A DNA stretch of 64,000 bases from Lysinibacillus contaminans (GCF_001278945.1 NZ_LGRV01000007.1:52842-116841); one strand, 5' to 3'; numbered from the stretch's first letter, positions 17,089 to 25,350 are shown. Notes: generated from the sequence alone by a model not told the origin. Numbers and translations: made by a program.

Positions 17089-18420
17089 ATGGAAAAGTTA
17101 ACGAATTTTTTCACAGAAGTAATGAAGAAATATTTACCTGATCCATTTGTATTTGCAATTGGGTTAACGTTACTAACATTTGTTTTAGCAATTTTAATTG
17201 AGGATATTAGTTTTGTAGATTTAACATCTGCATGGGGGAACGGCTTTTGGGATTTACTAGCGTTTACCACGCAAATGGCTGTTATTTTAGCAATGGGATA
17301 TGTATTAGCGACTGCGCCGGTAACTGATAGATTGTTAAATAAAATTGCAAGTATGGTACATACACCAAAAATGGCGATTATTGTAGCAACACTTGTTGGT
17401 GGTATCGGTAGTTATTTAAACTGGGGATTTGGTTTAGTAATCGGTGGAATTATTGCGAAAAAATTAGCCTTGAAAGTTAAAGGCGTCCATTATCCACTGA
17501 TTATAGCAGCTGCATATTCTGGATTTACTTTTTACGGATTAGGTATATCGGCTTCTATTCCAATTTTAATTTCAACACCAGGTCACTTCTTAGAAGATGC
17601 AATGGGCTTAATAACATTATCGGAAACAATTTTTAGTTTACCAATGATTATTACAACTATTGTTCTTTTAATTACATTGCCATTATTTAATGCAATGTTG
17701 CATCCAAAAGATCCTAAAAATGTTGTGGAGATTGATCCAGCAATATATGCAGACAAACCAAGAGTGAAGTTGAATATATCAGAAGATAATACGTTAGCGA
17801 ATAAATTAAACAATAGCCGTATTTTAGCGTATGCAATTGGTGCGTTAGGGCTGCTTTACATTGTTATTTATTTCACAAATGGAAATTCACTTAACTTAAA
17901 TATTTTAAACTTTATCATTTTATTTGTAGGGATTATTTTACTAGGAACGCCGGCTCGATATACTGAGCATTTAGCTGATGGGATTAAAACAATTTCAGGA
18001 ATTATTCTTCAGTTCCCGTTCTATGCGGGTATCATGGCGATTATGGCTGCTTCTGGTTTAGTTGATACGATTGCCAAAGTATTTGTTGACTTATCAAACG
18101 AACAAACACTACCGTTTTGGGGATTAATTAGTTCATTCTTCATTAACTTCTTCGCACCTTCAGCGGGCGGACACTGGGCAGTTCAAGGACCCTTTATGAT
18201 TGATGCAGCAAAGGAATTAGGTACATCTTTAGCAGAAACATCTATGTCTGTTATGCTAGGAAACGCTTGGAATGATTTAGTACAACCATTCTGGATTTTA
18301 CCGGCTTTAGCGCTTTCACGTCTAAAGTTAAAAGACATTATGGGCTTCCTTGTAATGATTATGTTCTATGTAGGTATTATTTACATCATCGCAACTTTAG
18401 CTTGGTCATACTTACTTTAA
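17089..18420 (+). CDS. atoE: Short-chain fatty acid transporter (AtoE family)
   Basis: This 443-residue polytopic protein begins EKLTNFFTEVMKKYLPDPFV, the family's usual opening. It has about 12 hydrophobic segments with GGIGSYLNWGFGLVIGG, ISTPGHFLED, and the late FAPSAGGHWAVQGP and GNAWNDLVQPFWILPAL motifs. AtoE-type carriers take up acetoacetate, butyrate and similar acids. Its place after the CoA-transferase and thiolase genes supports uptake of a short 3-oxoacid or fatty acid. GGGGG precedes the start, and a terminator follows. Confidence 0.92.
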   Translation: MEKLTNFFTEVMKKYLPDPFVFAIGLTLLTFVLAILIEDISFVDLTSAWGNGFWDLLAFTTQMAVILAMGYVLATAPVTDRLLNKIASMVHTPKMAIIVATLVGGIGSYLNWGFGLVIGGIIAKKLALKVKGVHYPLIIAAAYSGFTFYGLGISASIPILISTPGHFLEDAMGLITLSETIFSLPMIITTIVLLITLPLFNAMLHPKDPKNVVEIDPAIYADKPRVKLNISEDNTLANKLNNSRILAYAIGALGLLYIVIYFTNGNSLNLNILNFIILFVGIILLGTPARYTEHLADGIKTISGIILQFPFYAGIMAIMAASGLVDTIAKVFVDLSNEQTLPFWGLISSFFINFFAPSAGGHWAVQGPFMIDAAKELGTSLAETSMSVMLGNAWNDLVQPFWILPALALSRLKLKDIMGFLVMIMFYVGIIYIIATLAWSYLL

Positions 18421-18425
18421 TAGAT

Positions 18426-18458
18426 AAAAAGCCTTTGTTGTTTGACAAAGGCTTTTCC
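18426..18458 (+). terminator. Terminator after atoE
   Basis: AAAAGCCTTTG (18427-18437) pairs with CAAAGGCTTTT (18446-18456). It lies just before the ribosome site of the next gene. Confidence 0.75.
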
Positions 18459-18476
18459 TAATAGGAGGATTAATCA

Positions 18477-19127
18477 ATGTCCGTTATGAATCAAACATTT
18501 TTAACAGATGGCGAGATAACAAAAAAAGAAAAAACATTATTACTTGTTGGCTTATTTGCTGCAAGACGTGAAGAAAGGCAAATGCAGTATTTCGTTAAGC
18601 TGGCGGTTGAAGCGGAGAATTCTATAGTAGAGATTGCTGAACTTATTTCATCGGCGATTATTTCAAGAGGTATTCCGACTTGGTTATCTGGAATTGAAGC
18701 AATTACTTATGCGATTGAGCTAGTAGGAAATGCAGATGTTACAGTAGAAGAGGTAGGCGTATCTTCATTCATCTCACAAGAAGAGTGCATTAGCTATTAC
18801 CAATCTGAATTCGAGGTACTACCAAAGTGGATTCAATATCTAGTAGACTATGCACCAGATACATTGTTGAAATACAGTAATCTTCGTACGACTTCTCTAC
18901 GTGATGGTGCCGTATCACGCTTACTGAAGGAATTGTTATTATATGCTATCAATATTTGTGATGCGTATGAAAAAGGCATTGCTATCCACAAGGCAAATGC
19001 CATTGCGCTTGGGGCTGATGATGCTGTTCTAGAAGAAATCAAAGCAATCTGTATTTACGCAGTGGGGATACAAGCTATTTGGAGTGATGAAGCAGGAATT
19101 TCTCACCAACACACATCGCGCCCTTAA
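18477..19127 (+). CDS. CMD-like protein with halves in swapped order; probable frameshift at 3' end
   Basis: 216 residues as read. The first half (TKKEKTLLLVGLFAARREER to RGIPTWLSGIEAI) resembles the second half of the CMD-like protein at 13372 (LTAGIPSWFEISDAL). The second half (VLPKWIQYLVDYAPDTLLKY onward) resembles the first half of that protein (VVPGWVQKMHDYNPAILDHY). So the two share units in opposite order. No C-x2-C is present. The reading frame ends in an abrupt HQHTSRP, while another frame stays open for 43 codons across the same point, suggesting a late frameshift. AGGAGG sets the start. Confidence 0.65.
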   Translation: MSVMNQTFLTDGEITKKEKTLLLVGLFAARREERQMQYFVKLAVEAENSIVEIAELISSAIISRGIPTWLSGIEAITYAIELVGNADVTVEEVGVSSFISQEECISYYQSEFEVLPKWIQYLVDYAPDTLLKYSNLRTTSLRDGAVSRLLKELLLYAINICDAYEKGIAIHKANAIALGADDAVLEEIKAICIYAVGIQAIWSDEAGISHQHTSRP

Positions 19128-19222
19128 TTGAAGTAATCCCAAGCCCTTATACATCACAGGAGCGGGCAGATGTCGTGATGCAGTTTTACAAAGCATATTT
19201 TAAAAGTCAGTATTTATTATAA
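19091..19222 (+). pseudogene. Frame-shifted C-terminal tail without a start
   Basis: Frame +2 relative to the gene at 18477 is open from 19091 to the TAA at 19220, giving THIAPLIEVIPSPYTSQERA and then VVMQFYKAYFKSQYLL. There is no start codon or ribosome site. It reads like the real C-terminus of the upstream gene after a one- or two-base indel, or like the tail of a deleted gene. Its end abuts the truncated LacI gene on the other strand. Confidence 0.5.
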
Positions 19223-19478
19223 GGAATTGTAACAGATAAGGAAAAGACATTAAGAAGATATTTTCGATATCAGGAATGATTAATCCTAAGGTTTTTGTTT
19301 GTTTTGTAACAAGACTTCGTACCATCTGATTAACTGAATAGTTATATTGAGTTGCAATACTATTAATTTCATCTTGTTTTTCTTTAGATATTCGAAAAGT
19401 TCGATCATTCAGAACTAATGAAACGCTAGTAGGTGAAATTTCAGCCATTTTAGCAATATCTTTGATTGTAACCTTCAA
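19200..19478 (-). pseudogene. Truncated LacI-family repressor (DNA-binding domain only)
   Basis: About 92 residues. The helix-turn-helix VTIKDIAKMAEISPTSVSLV, hinge region and the start of the sugar-binding domain (KTLGLIIPDIENIF) are intact. The frame then runs into unrelated sequence and stops, where a normal LacI protein continues for 240 more residues. The start is a TTG at 19478 after GGGGTGAG. It follows the ribokinase/nucleoside hydrolase/transporter operon on the same strand, so it was probably that operon's repressor. A deletion near 19240 seems to have removed the ligand-binding half. Confidence 0.8.
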
Positions 19479-19536
19479 CGTTTGTTTCTCACCCCAAATC
19501 GCCAATAATAATTTAAGTACAGCGTTTACTTAACGT

Positions 19537-19584
19537 AAAAAAAGAAGTAGAAATAGTTTCAGCCACTATTTCTACCTCTTTTAT
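19537..19584 (-). terminator. Terminator of the ribokinase operon
   Basis: On the minus strand GAGGTAGAAATAGT pairs with ACTATTTCTACTTC, followed by seven Ts. It separates the transporter gene from the truncated LacI gene. Confidence 0.85.
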
Positions 19585-19589
19585 TTTTT

Positions 19590-21008
19590 CTATAAGAAGA
19601 CGATCATTGAAAGAACGAACATGAAGATAACACCAGCTATCATAGGTACAGAAGTACGTTTAACGATTTCAATTGGATCTACTTTTACTGTTCCAGCAAT
19701 GATTAAGACAACGGCGGCAACCGGTGAAACTGCTCTGAATAGGTTACCAGCTAGTCCCATTGGTACTGAAAGAGCTAATGGACTGATACCTGCAACTTCT
19801 GCTAAAGGCACCATTAATGGCACCATTGCGAAGAATAGAGCAATACCACTACCACTTAGTAAAACAATAAGCGCTGTGAAGAGCACTAGGATTAACGGTA
19901 AAATGAAACCATATCCGCTTCCTTGTGTATGTTGCATCGTTTCTTGTAACGTATCAATTAAGCCAATTGATTTTAAACCTGTTACAAAGACAGATGCAGC
20001 AACGATTAATGCTACGATTGGAATCGCACCGCCCATACCTTTGAAGAATACTTCTGTGTCTGCTAATACTTTTTTGTCTGCTTTATGGCGGATCAATTCA
20101 CACACAATCGCTAGTACGAAAGATACTAATGCCGCTACTTCTACGCTAATCGTAACAGTAGTACCTGTTGTTATTTGTACCGCGTAAGCAACTAGCAGTA
20201 AAATGATTGGGAATACCGGTAGAATAGCGTATACCGTTTTGAATAACTTTCCACCTTCAATAGCTTTAACATCTTTCACTTCAACATCTGATTCTTGATG
20301 TTTACCAGCTGAACGTTTATCCATATATTTTTGCCACAAGTAGTGAACAAGGGCAATGAATAAAAGTGTTGGTATTGAAACGATAGCGTGATAGTTAAAT
20401 ACATATTGTGAAACTGTCAGGTCAGCAAACGCTGCATGTTTCGCTAATTCTTCTGCGATTGCTACGTTATCGCTACCTAATGGTGTTGGTACGATTGTTG
20501 CAGAAGTTGCAATAACAGCTGCGATACTTAAAGCAGACATTCCTGCTTTTTTTAGTACAGGATATAATGTAGCCAATAAAATAATCGCTAAGTTTGAAGC
20601 ACTAGGAACTACTAATGATAGTAAGTTTCCTAATAAGAATACAATTGGTACTAAAATGTACACTGACTTTACTTTAGAAATAGGTTTTGTTAATACGTCT
20701 ACAGTTACATCGTTTGCACCGATGGATGACATGTAGGCTGTATATCCACCGAGAATTAAAATAACAAAACCAGCTGACATAAGTGTGTCTTTAAACTGCG
20801 TAACGATTACTTGTAGTGGATCTAACCATAACGATCCTGTTGAAACGAAATCTTTAACAGCAATGTCTTTACCCATTAAAACAGCAACCACAACTAAAGC
20901 TATACCCATTAAAAAAAGTGAGATTTTAATATCCATTTTTTTGATTAGCATATAAACGACAACTGCAACAGCTATAATAGCAGCACTATACATGATGATA
21001 TTTTCCAA
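19590..21008 (-). CDS. DcuC-family transporter, third gene of the ribokinase operon
   Basis: This 472-residue protein has 12 or so hydrophobic segments and DcuC-type features: SAGFVILILGGYTAYMSSIG, LLGNLLSLVVPSASNLAIIL, ATSATIVPTPLGSDNVAIAE and the late FRAVSPVAAVVLIIAG. DcuC proteins carry C4-dicarboxylates. Here the gene shares an operon with ribokinase and nucleoside hydrolase, so the natural cargo may instead be a nucleoside or ribose (inference). The gap to the upstream gene is 29 bp, with AGGAGCTGAAC before the start. Confidence 0.8.
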   Translation of the reverse strand: MENIIMYSAAIIAVAVVVYMLIKKMDIKISLFLMGIALVVVAVLMGKDIAVKDFVSTGSLWLDPLQVIVTQFKDTLMSAGFVILILGGYTAYMSSIGANDVTVDVLTKPISKVKSVYILVPIVFLLGNLLSLVVPSASNLAIILLATLYPVLKKAGMSALSIAAVIATSATIVPTPLGSDNVAIAEELAKHAAFADLTVSQYVFNYHAIVSIPTLLFIALVHYLWQKYMDKRSAGKHQESDVEVKDVKAIEGGKLFKTVYAILPVFPIILLLVAYAVQITTGTTVTISVEVAALVSFVLAIVCELIRHKADKKVLADTEVFFKGMGGAIPIVALIVAASVFVTGLKSIGLIDTLQETMQHTQGSGYGFILPLILVLFTALIVLLSGSGIALFFAMVPLMVPLAEVAGISPLALSVPMGLAGNLFRAVSPVAAVVLIIAGTVKVDPIEIVKRTSVPMIAGVIFMFVLSMIVFL

Positions 21009-21037
21009 GATGTTCAGCTCCTATAGAAGTTTTTTTA

Positions 21038-21958
21038 TTAGTTGCATTTAGCTAGGCTTTCCATAAACCATGTTTTGAACATATCTGGGTCAATGTCGGT
21101 ACATACTTTTGCGTTATTCTCTTGACCTAAATAGCCTTTAAAGTCAACAACTGTGCATCCAGCTGTCATTGATCCATTCAATTCAATGTCTACAAATGTT
21201 TCTTCTACTGTAAACATCTCTGGTTTTAATAGATAGGCAATGGCGCAGCTATCATACATTTTCAAACCTGTTTTCATGCTGCCGCCACGATAACGTTGGA
21301 ACAGTTGATAAATCATACTGCCTGTTTTATTCATGTCCTTTAATTTTTGGCTATCTTCAGGGTATACAAGTGCTTTCCAGCCAACATCTAAACCAACCAT
21401 TACTAATGGTAACTTACTTGAAAATACGATTTTAGCCGCCTCTGGATCCGCAAAAATATTATACTCGGCCATTACGCCAGCGTTTCCTCTGCCAGTTGAG
21501 CCACCCATTAAAACGATTTCTGCAATGTTTTCTTTTACTTCAGGATACATTTTCAGAAGTAGGGCGATGTTTGTTAATGGACCGATTGGAACTAGTGTAA
21601 TAGGCTCTTTACTTTCCATAATGACGCGTCTCATAGCATTGACAGCGTTTTCATTTATGAGATAGCTTTTCGTAGGTTCAGCAAACTCATAGCCACCCAT
21701 TCCTGAATCCCCGTGTACATTCGTTGCTTCAATACGTTTTTTAATTAATGGCTCTGATGCTCCCATAGCAACAGGTATATCTTTTTGGAATAATTCGAGT
21801 AATCTTTCAGCATTGTACGTAACTTTATCTAAGCCAACATTTCCGGCTACAGTTGTGATTAATCGTACATCTAATTCTTCACTGAAGAGAGCAATAGCAA
21901 GTGCTACTGCATCATCAATTCCAGGATCCGTATCAATAATAATTGGTCTTTTAGTCAT
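21038..21958 (-). CDS. Inosine/uridine-preferring nucleoside hydrolase
   Basis: This 306-residue enzyme begins with the calcium-binding IIIDTDPGIDDAVALA. It continues with VHGDSGMGG, PIGPLTNIALLLKMYP, LMGGSTGRGN and the EYNIFADPEAAKIVF segment of the active site. It splits ribonucleosides into base and ribose. The ATG at 21958 follows AAGGAGG. It starts one base after the ribokinase stop, so the two steps (nucleoside to ribose to ribose-5-phosphate) are coupled. Confidence 0.93.
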   Translation of the reverse strand: MTKRPIIIDTDPGIDDAVALAIALFSEELDVRLITTVAGNVGLDKVTYNAERLLELFQKDIPVAMGASEPLIKKRIEATNVHGDSGMGGYEFAEPTKSYLINENAVNAMRRVIMESKEPITLVPIGPLTNIALLLKMYPEVKENIAEIVLMGGSTGRGNAGVMAEYNIFADPEAAKIVFSSKLPLVMVGLDVGWKALVYPEDSQKLKDMNKTGSMIYQLFQRYRGGSMKTGLKMYDSCAIAYLLKPEMFTVEETFVDIELNGSMTAGCTVVDFKGYLGQENNAKVCTDIDPDMFKTWFMESLAKCN

Positions 21959-21959
21959 T

Positions 21960-22880
21960 TTATTTTTCCTCCTTGAAATACGAAATAATTTCATCTCTTG
22001 TTGGGATAGATGGTTGTGCACCTTGTTTAGTGACAGCTAAAGCAGAAGCTTTTGAAGCATAATTCATACATTCAGCAATCGTTTCCCCATTTGAAAAGCT
22101 ATATAAAAATGAACCGATATACGTATCTCCAGCGGCTGTTGTATCTACAGCTTTCACTGAGTAACCTGAAACAGAGATAAATTCATCAGCTTGACCATAA
22201 ACACTACCATTCACACCTAATGTAATAAGGGCTGAATGGACGCCAGCTTCAAAAAGAATGGCCATAGCCTTTTTGCATTCTTCTTCTGTTGTTGGGTAGA
22301 TACTTGTTAATAACTCACATTCGGATTGATTCACAATGATCAAATCAATATATTTATAGGATTCTGAAGGAATCTCTTTTGCTGGAGCTGGATTTAAAAC
22401 AGTAAACAATCCTCTACTTTTTGCTTCTTTCAATGCTTCAAGCACAATGTCTTGTTTATTTTCAAATTGCGTTAAGAAGATATCTCCTTTGCTTGCTAGT
22501 TGTTGTATAGCATTAGAGATTTCCTTATTATCTACATAATGATTCGCACCTGCATTTAAAATAATGCGATTATCTCCTTGACTTCGAACGATAACAGCAA
22601 CGCCAGTAGGTACTTCTTCACATTCAGTAATATAACTGCAATCCACTTGATTTTCAGTTAAAGAAGTAATTAGTTCCTTTCCAAAAAGATCACGGCCTAC
22701 AGAAGCGATCATATAGGTTGGAGCACCGCTCTTTGCAGCTGCTACAGCTTGATTTCCACCTTTTCCACCAGGAGCAGTGAAAAAAGAATGTCCACCGATT
22801 GTTTCACCTGATTTGGGTAAATGCTCAGCTTCAATGGACAAATCCATATTCAAACTACCAAAGACAATGATTTTTCTCAC
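21960..22880 (-). CDS. rbsK: Ribokinase
   Basis: This 306-residue PfkB-family sugar kinase has SLNMDLSIEAEHLPKSGETI, PGGKGGNQAVAAAKSGA for ribose binding, and a late VDTTAAGDTYIGSFLYS with the catalytic aspartate and anion hole. It phosphorylates ribose at O5. A GTG at 22880, nine bases after AAAGGA, is preferred over the ATG that abuts that site. It is the first gene of an operon with nucleoside hydrolase and a DcuC-type transporter. A perfect cre/LacI-type operator lies 137 bp upstream. Confidence 0.92.
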   Translation of the reverse strand: MRKIIVFGSLNMDLSIEAEHLPKSGETIGGHSFFTAPGGKGGNQAVAAAKSGAPTYMIASVGRDLFGKELITSLTENQVDCSYITECEEVPTGVAVIVRSQGDNRIILNAGANHYVDNKEISNAIQQLASKGDIFLTQFENKQDIVLEALKEAKSRGLFTVLNPAPAKEIPSESYKYIDLIIVNQSECELLTSIYPTTEEECKKAMAILFEAGVHSALITLGVNGSVYGQADEFISVSGYSVKAVDTTAAGDTYIGSFLYSFSNGETIAECMNYASKASALAVTKQGAQPSIPTRDEIISYFKEEK

Positions 22881-23010
22881 ATTTTTCATTCCTTTCAAGA
22901 AAACGATGTAAGTCTTATTATATTGAAGTGATTTTATTTTTCGTCCTTGAAAAACGAAGATAGTATAGAAGGTTGTGCACCTTGTTAAGATGATGTGCTG
23001 ATAATAAGTA

Positions 23011-23030
23011 AACAATTGTTAACGCTTTCA
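23011..23030 (-). promoter_or_regulatory. Catabolite (cre) / LacI-type operator upstream of rbsK
   Basis: On the minus strand TGAAAGCGTTAACA (23030-23017) fits the cre consensus at every fixed position, and AACAATTGTT (23011-23020) overlaps it as a palindrome. CG-centred operators of this kind bind CcpA or other LacI-family repressors. The neighbouring LacI gene is truncated, so CcpA or an unlinked repressor is the likely user. Confidence 0.75.
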
Positions 23031-23290
23031 TTTAAGCTAAATGAATTGATAAAACGTTTTAGCAATTAGATGATAACACCTACAATCTAAAATTTCTATG
23101 GTAATATTTTATTGATATATAATTCCTTTAAAAGTGAAAAATAACATAAATATATTATTTCGATATGTGTTACCAATGAGTTTCAAGAAATGAAAATTAT
23201 GTCGCAAGTCTTTTAAAGCCACGAAGATGATTCTTTATTGCAAGCTATTATTACGCAGAAGGGATATAAGTAATTTGGAATGAAGGAGAC

Positions 23291-23315
23291 AAAAAAACCT
23301 GCTAAACTTTAGCAG
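23291..23315 (-). terminator. Terminator of the chemoreceptor remnant
   Basis: CCTGCTAAA and TTTAGCAGG form a perfect stem (23298-23315); on the minus strand seven Ts follow. It lies 20 bp beyond the fragment's stop codon. Confidence 0.8.
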
Positions 23316-23332
23316 GATAGGGGATTAACGAT

Positions 23333-23545
23333 TTATTTTAAAGACTGGGTCATAAAAGCTTTCATTTCAACGCTGAGAGCACTTAATTCTTCAATAATCT
23401 CACTAAAATCCTGGACAAGTTGAGCCTGTTCATTAATAGCACTATTGATTTGACCCATGTTTTGCTTTAAGTTTTCAAGATTATTATTAATGCTACTTAG
23501 CGAAGATTCAATATTGGCAGTTGCAGTTGCTGTTTCGAGAATAAA
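23333..23545 (-). pseudogene. C-terminal fragment of a methyl-accepting chemotaxis-type protein
   Basis: Reading the minus strand from 23545 gives about 70 codons: LETATATANIESSLSSINNN, then LENLKQNMGQINSAINEQA, then a coiled tail ending KAFMTQSLK and TAA at 23333. The heptad pattern and INxAI-EQA wording are typical of the end of a chemoreceptor signalling domain or a related coiled-coil protein. There is no start codon, and the fragment abuts the terminator of the next gene, so only the 3' end of the original gene survives, with its own terminator. Confidence 0.65.
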
Positions 23546-23580
23546 ATCCTCCTACGCAGTTATGCGAGGGAGGATTTTTG
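23543..23580 (-). terminator. Terminator of the tandem AhpD-like gene
   Basis: AAAATCCTCC (23543-23552) pairs with GGAGGATTTT (23569-23578). On the minus strand it ends in TTTTATT and lies 20 bp past the stop of the gene at 23600. Confidence 0.8.
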
Positions 23581-23599
23581 GATATTTATCTAAAGACGG

Positions 23600-24271
23600 T
23601 TAAGTATGAAGAGCTACTTGGTCGTAGGCATTTAAAGCATTGACACCGTGCGCAAGTGCAGATCCAGCCTTTAAGGCAGTTGCGACCATAATGGATTCAG
23701 CAATTTCTTCTTTCGTGACGCCTAGTTTTTTTGCACCCTGTACATGTAAGGAAATGCAGTACGGGCAGCCAGTTGTATGGGCAACCGCAATGGCAATCAG
23801 CTCTTTCTCACGGCCTGACAGGAGCCCGTCTTTCATAGCCTTCGTGTCAAAATCGATAAAGGCCCTAAAGGCATCAGGATTTAGGCTCGAAAATTCTTTT
23901 AAACGAGAGAAATACTGCTCTTTATAAAGTTCTTCTCCCTCAGCGTCATCATAGGCATTTAAGGCATTAACACCATGAGCAAGTGCAGAACCAGCCTTTA
24001 AGGCAGTGGCAATCATAATAGCCTCGCTAGTTTCTTCTTTGGATGCATTGTTGTTCTTAGCTTGTGTAACGTGCAACTCTACGCAATATGGACAGCCAGT
24101 TGTATGGGCAACAGCTACCGCAATTAGTTCCTTTAATTTAGCAGATAAAATACCTTCCTTTAATGCAAGGGAATCAAACTGGACAAAAGCTTTAAATGCC
24201 TCGGGTGCAAGATCTGCAAATTCACCTAAACGATTAAAATATTTTTTTTGATATAGACTTTCAGTTGACAT
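23600..24271 (-). CDS. Tandemly duplicated AhpD/CMD-like alkylhydroperoxidase
   Basis: This 223-residue protein consists of two copies of one CMD domain (about 1-108 and 112-220). Each has a LxELIA-AVAHTTGCPYC segment with C-P-Y-C, a following histidine (LHV) and an identical ALKAGSALAHGVNALNAYD end. The redox cysteines and general-acid histidine are intact in both, as in AhpD-type peroxidase or thiol-disulfide proteins. Most family members are one domain that oligomerises; here two are fused. The ATG at 24271 follows GAGGAG. Confidence 0.88.
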   Translation of the reverse strand: MSTESLYQKKYFNRLGEFADLAPEAFKAFVQFDSLALKEGILSAKLKELIAVAVAHTTGCPYCVELHVTQAKNNNASKEETSEAIMIATALKAGSALAHGVNALNAYDDAEGEELYKEQYFSRLKEFSSLNPDAFRAFIDFDTKAMKDGLLSGREKELIAIAVAHTTGCPYCISLHVQGAKKLGVTKEEIAESIMVATALKAGSALAHGVNALNAYDQVALHT

Positions 24272-24576
24272 GGAACACACTCCTCATCATTCATTGTTTT
24301 TTGTTGATAAGCAAAAACTGTAGTCCTCAATAAAAATAATTACAAGATGATTGCGCTTTCGTTTGTACTAAATAATATATAAAATACCTTTTAATGTCAA
24401 ATTATTTAGAATAATTAAAATATAGATGCGTGTAAACTAAATCATGGATTTTTTCATTTATTATTTAGGGATCTATACCAGAATCGCTAGGTCGCACTTG
24501 TTTTTCACAAGCGAATACCGAACAGTAAATTTTTTTAGAATATTTTTCAAACGTTCAAAAGCCCATTTGTCAAAAT

Positions 24577-24659
24577 TGATATACGACTTAAAAATAAATA
24601 TGTGTCAAAGTAGGCTAAAGACCTAAAATGGCACTTATTTAAAAATATGTCGTATATCA
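24577..24659. repeat. Inverted repeat around an AT-rich 61-nt centre
   Basis: TGATATACGAC (24577-24587) is matched perfectly by GTCGTATATCA (24649-24659). Pairing continues imperfectly outward (AAAAT, AAAC/GTTT), so the whole 24550-24675 could fold as one long hairpin. It could be a small non-autonomous element. No flanking duplication is obvious. Confidence 0.4.
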
Positions 24660-25211
24660 AAATCGACCGTTTGAATAAATTCGAGATTATGTAAGTCACT
24701 ATTAAAATTGCCTATGATAAAACGAAAATGACCTCGATACATTTTTATTTAAAAATATATCATGAAGAAAAATCCACAAAAAATTTGGCTTTATAATTTT
24801 TAGTTGCTCTAATTCTTTAAAGAGATAGTTGGGTCGACGCTTCGTATAAAAGTCTAGTTATATAGGCATTTCAAAGTGTTTATAAAAAATAACACTTTTT
24901 CTGCAGCATCTTTTTCACTTATATACAGATGATTCATTCGGAAGAAAAAGGTGATCAGTAATGCATTTTTTAGAGTAAATACATCTCTTTTATAGCCTGT
25001 TTCATTTGAAAGGACATATATCTATTGTCCTATCTGTTATATTTCACGGCATGATCAGCGGAGAGAAAGTGGATCTAGTTTGAGTTGTTTTTGTACTTTT
25101 TTAAGTGTTTTTCAGTTGTTTTGATAGTGTGGATGGCCATATTATTTGGCGCATACGTATGAATGAAAATATTTTAGTAGAATGCTATAAAGTACCTGAA
25201 AATTAATTTGA

Positions 25212-25350
25212 AAGAGTATATCTTAATTTTGTCCTACACGAAATCTGTACTTATCAGCTGATTACACTCCTGACGGACGTTTTTCATTCCATGTGCTTGT
25301 GTAATAGTAGACTTTCTTTTAAAGTCTAGGACATATTTTGGAAATGACCC
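25212..25350 (-). repeat. Dispersed repeat, copy A (internal deletion)
   Basis: On the minus strand it runs from GGGTCATTTCC through ACTTTAAAAGAAAGTCTACT and AAGCACATGGAA to GAGTGTAAT, GAGTACAGATTT-like and GTAGGACAAAAT. It matches copy B at 44.5-44.8 kb in the same order but lacks about 80 bp of the centre. Confidence 0.75.

Noticed and set aside
19621..20187. 188-codon plus-strand frame opposite the DcuC-type gene
   Set aside because: Long only because the membrane-protein codons on the other strand avoid stops in reverse; no ribosome site.
24444..24626. 60-codon plus-strand frame in the 1.2-kb gap
   Set aside because: No ribosome site; it crosses one arm of the inverted repeat and has no recognisable motif.
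25160..25206. 15-codon frame MNENILVECYKVPEN as a small gene
   Set aside because: No proper ribosome site and adjacent to a repeat copy; more likely a fragment of a lost gene.
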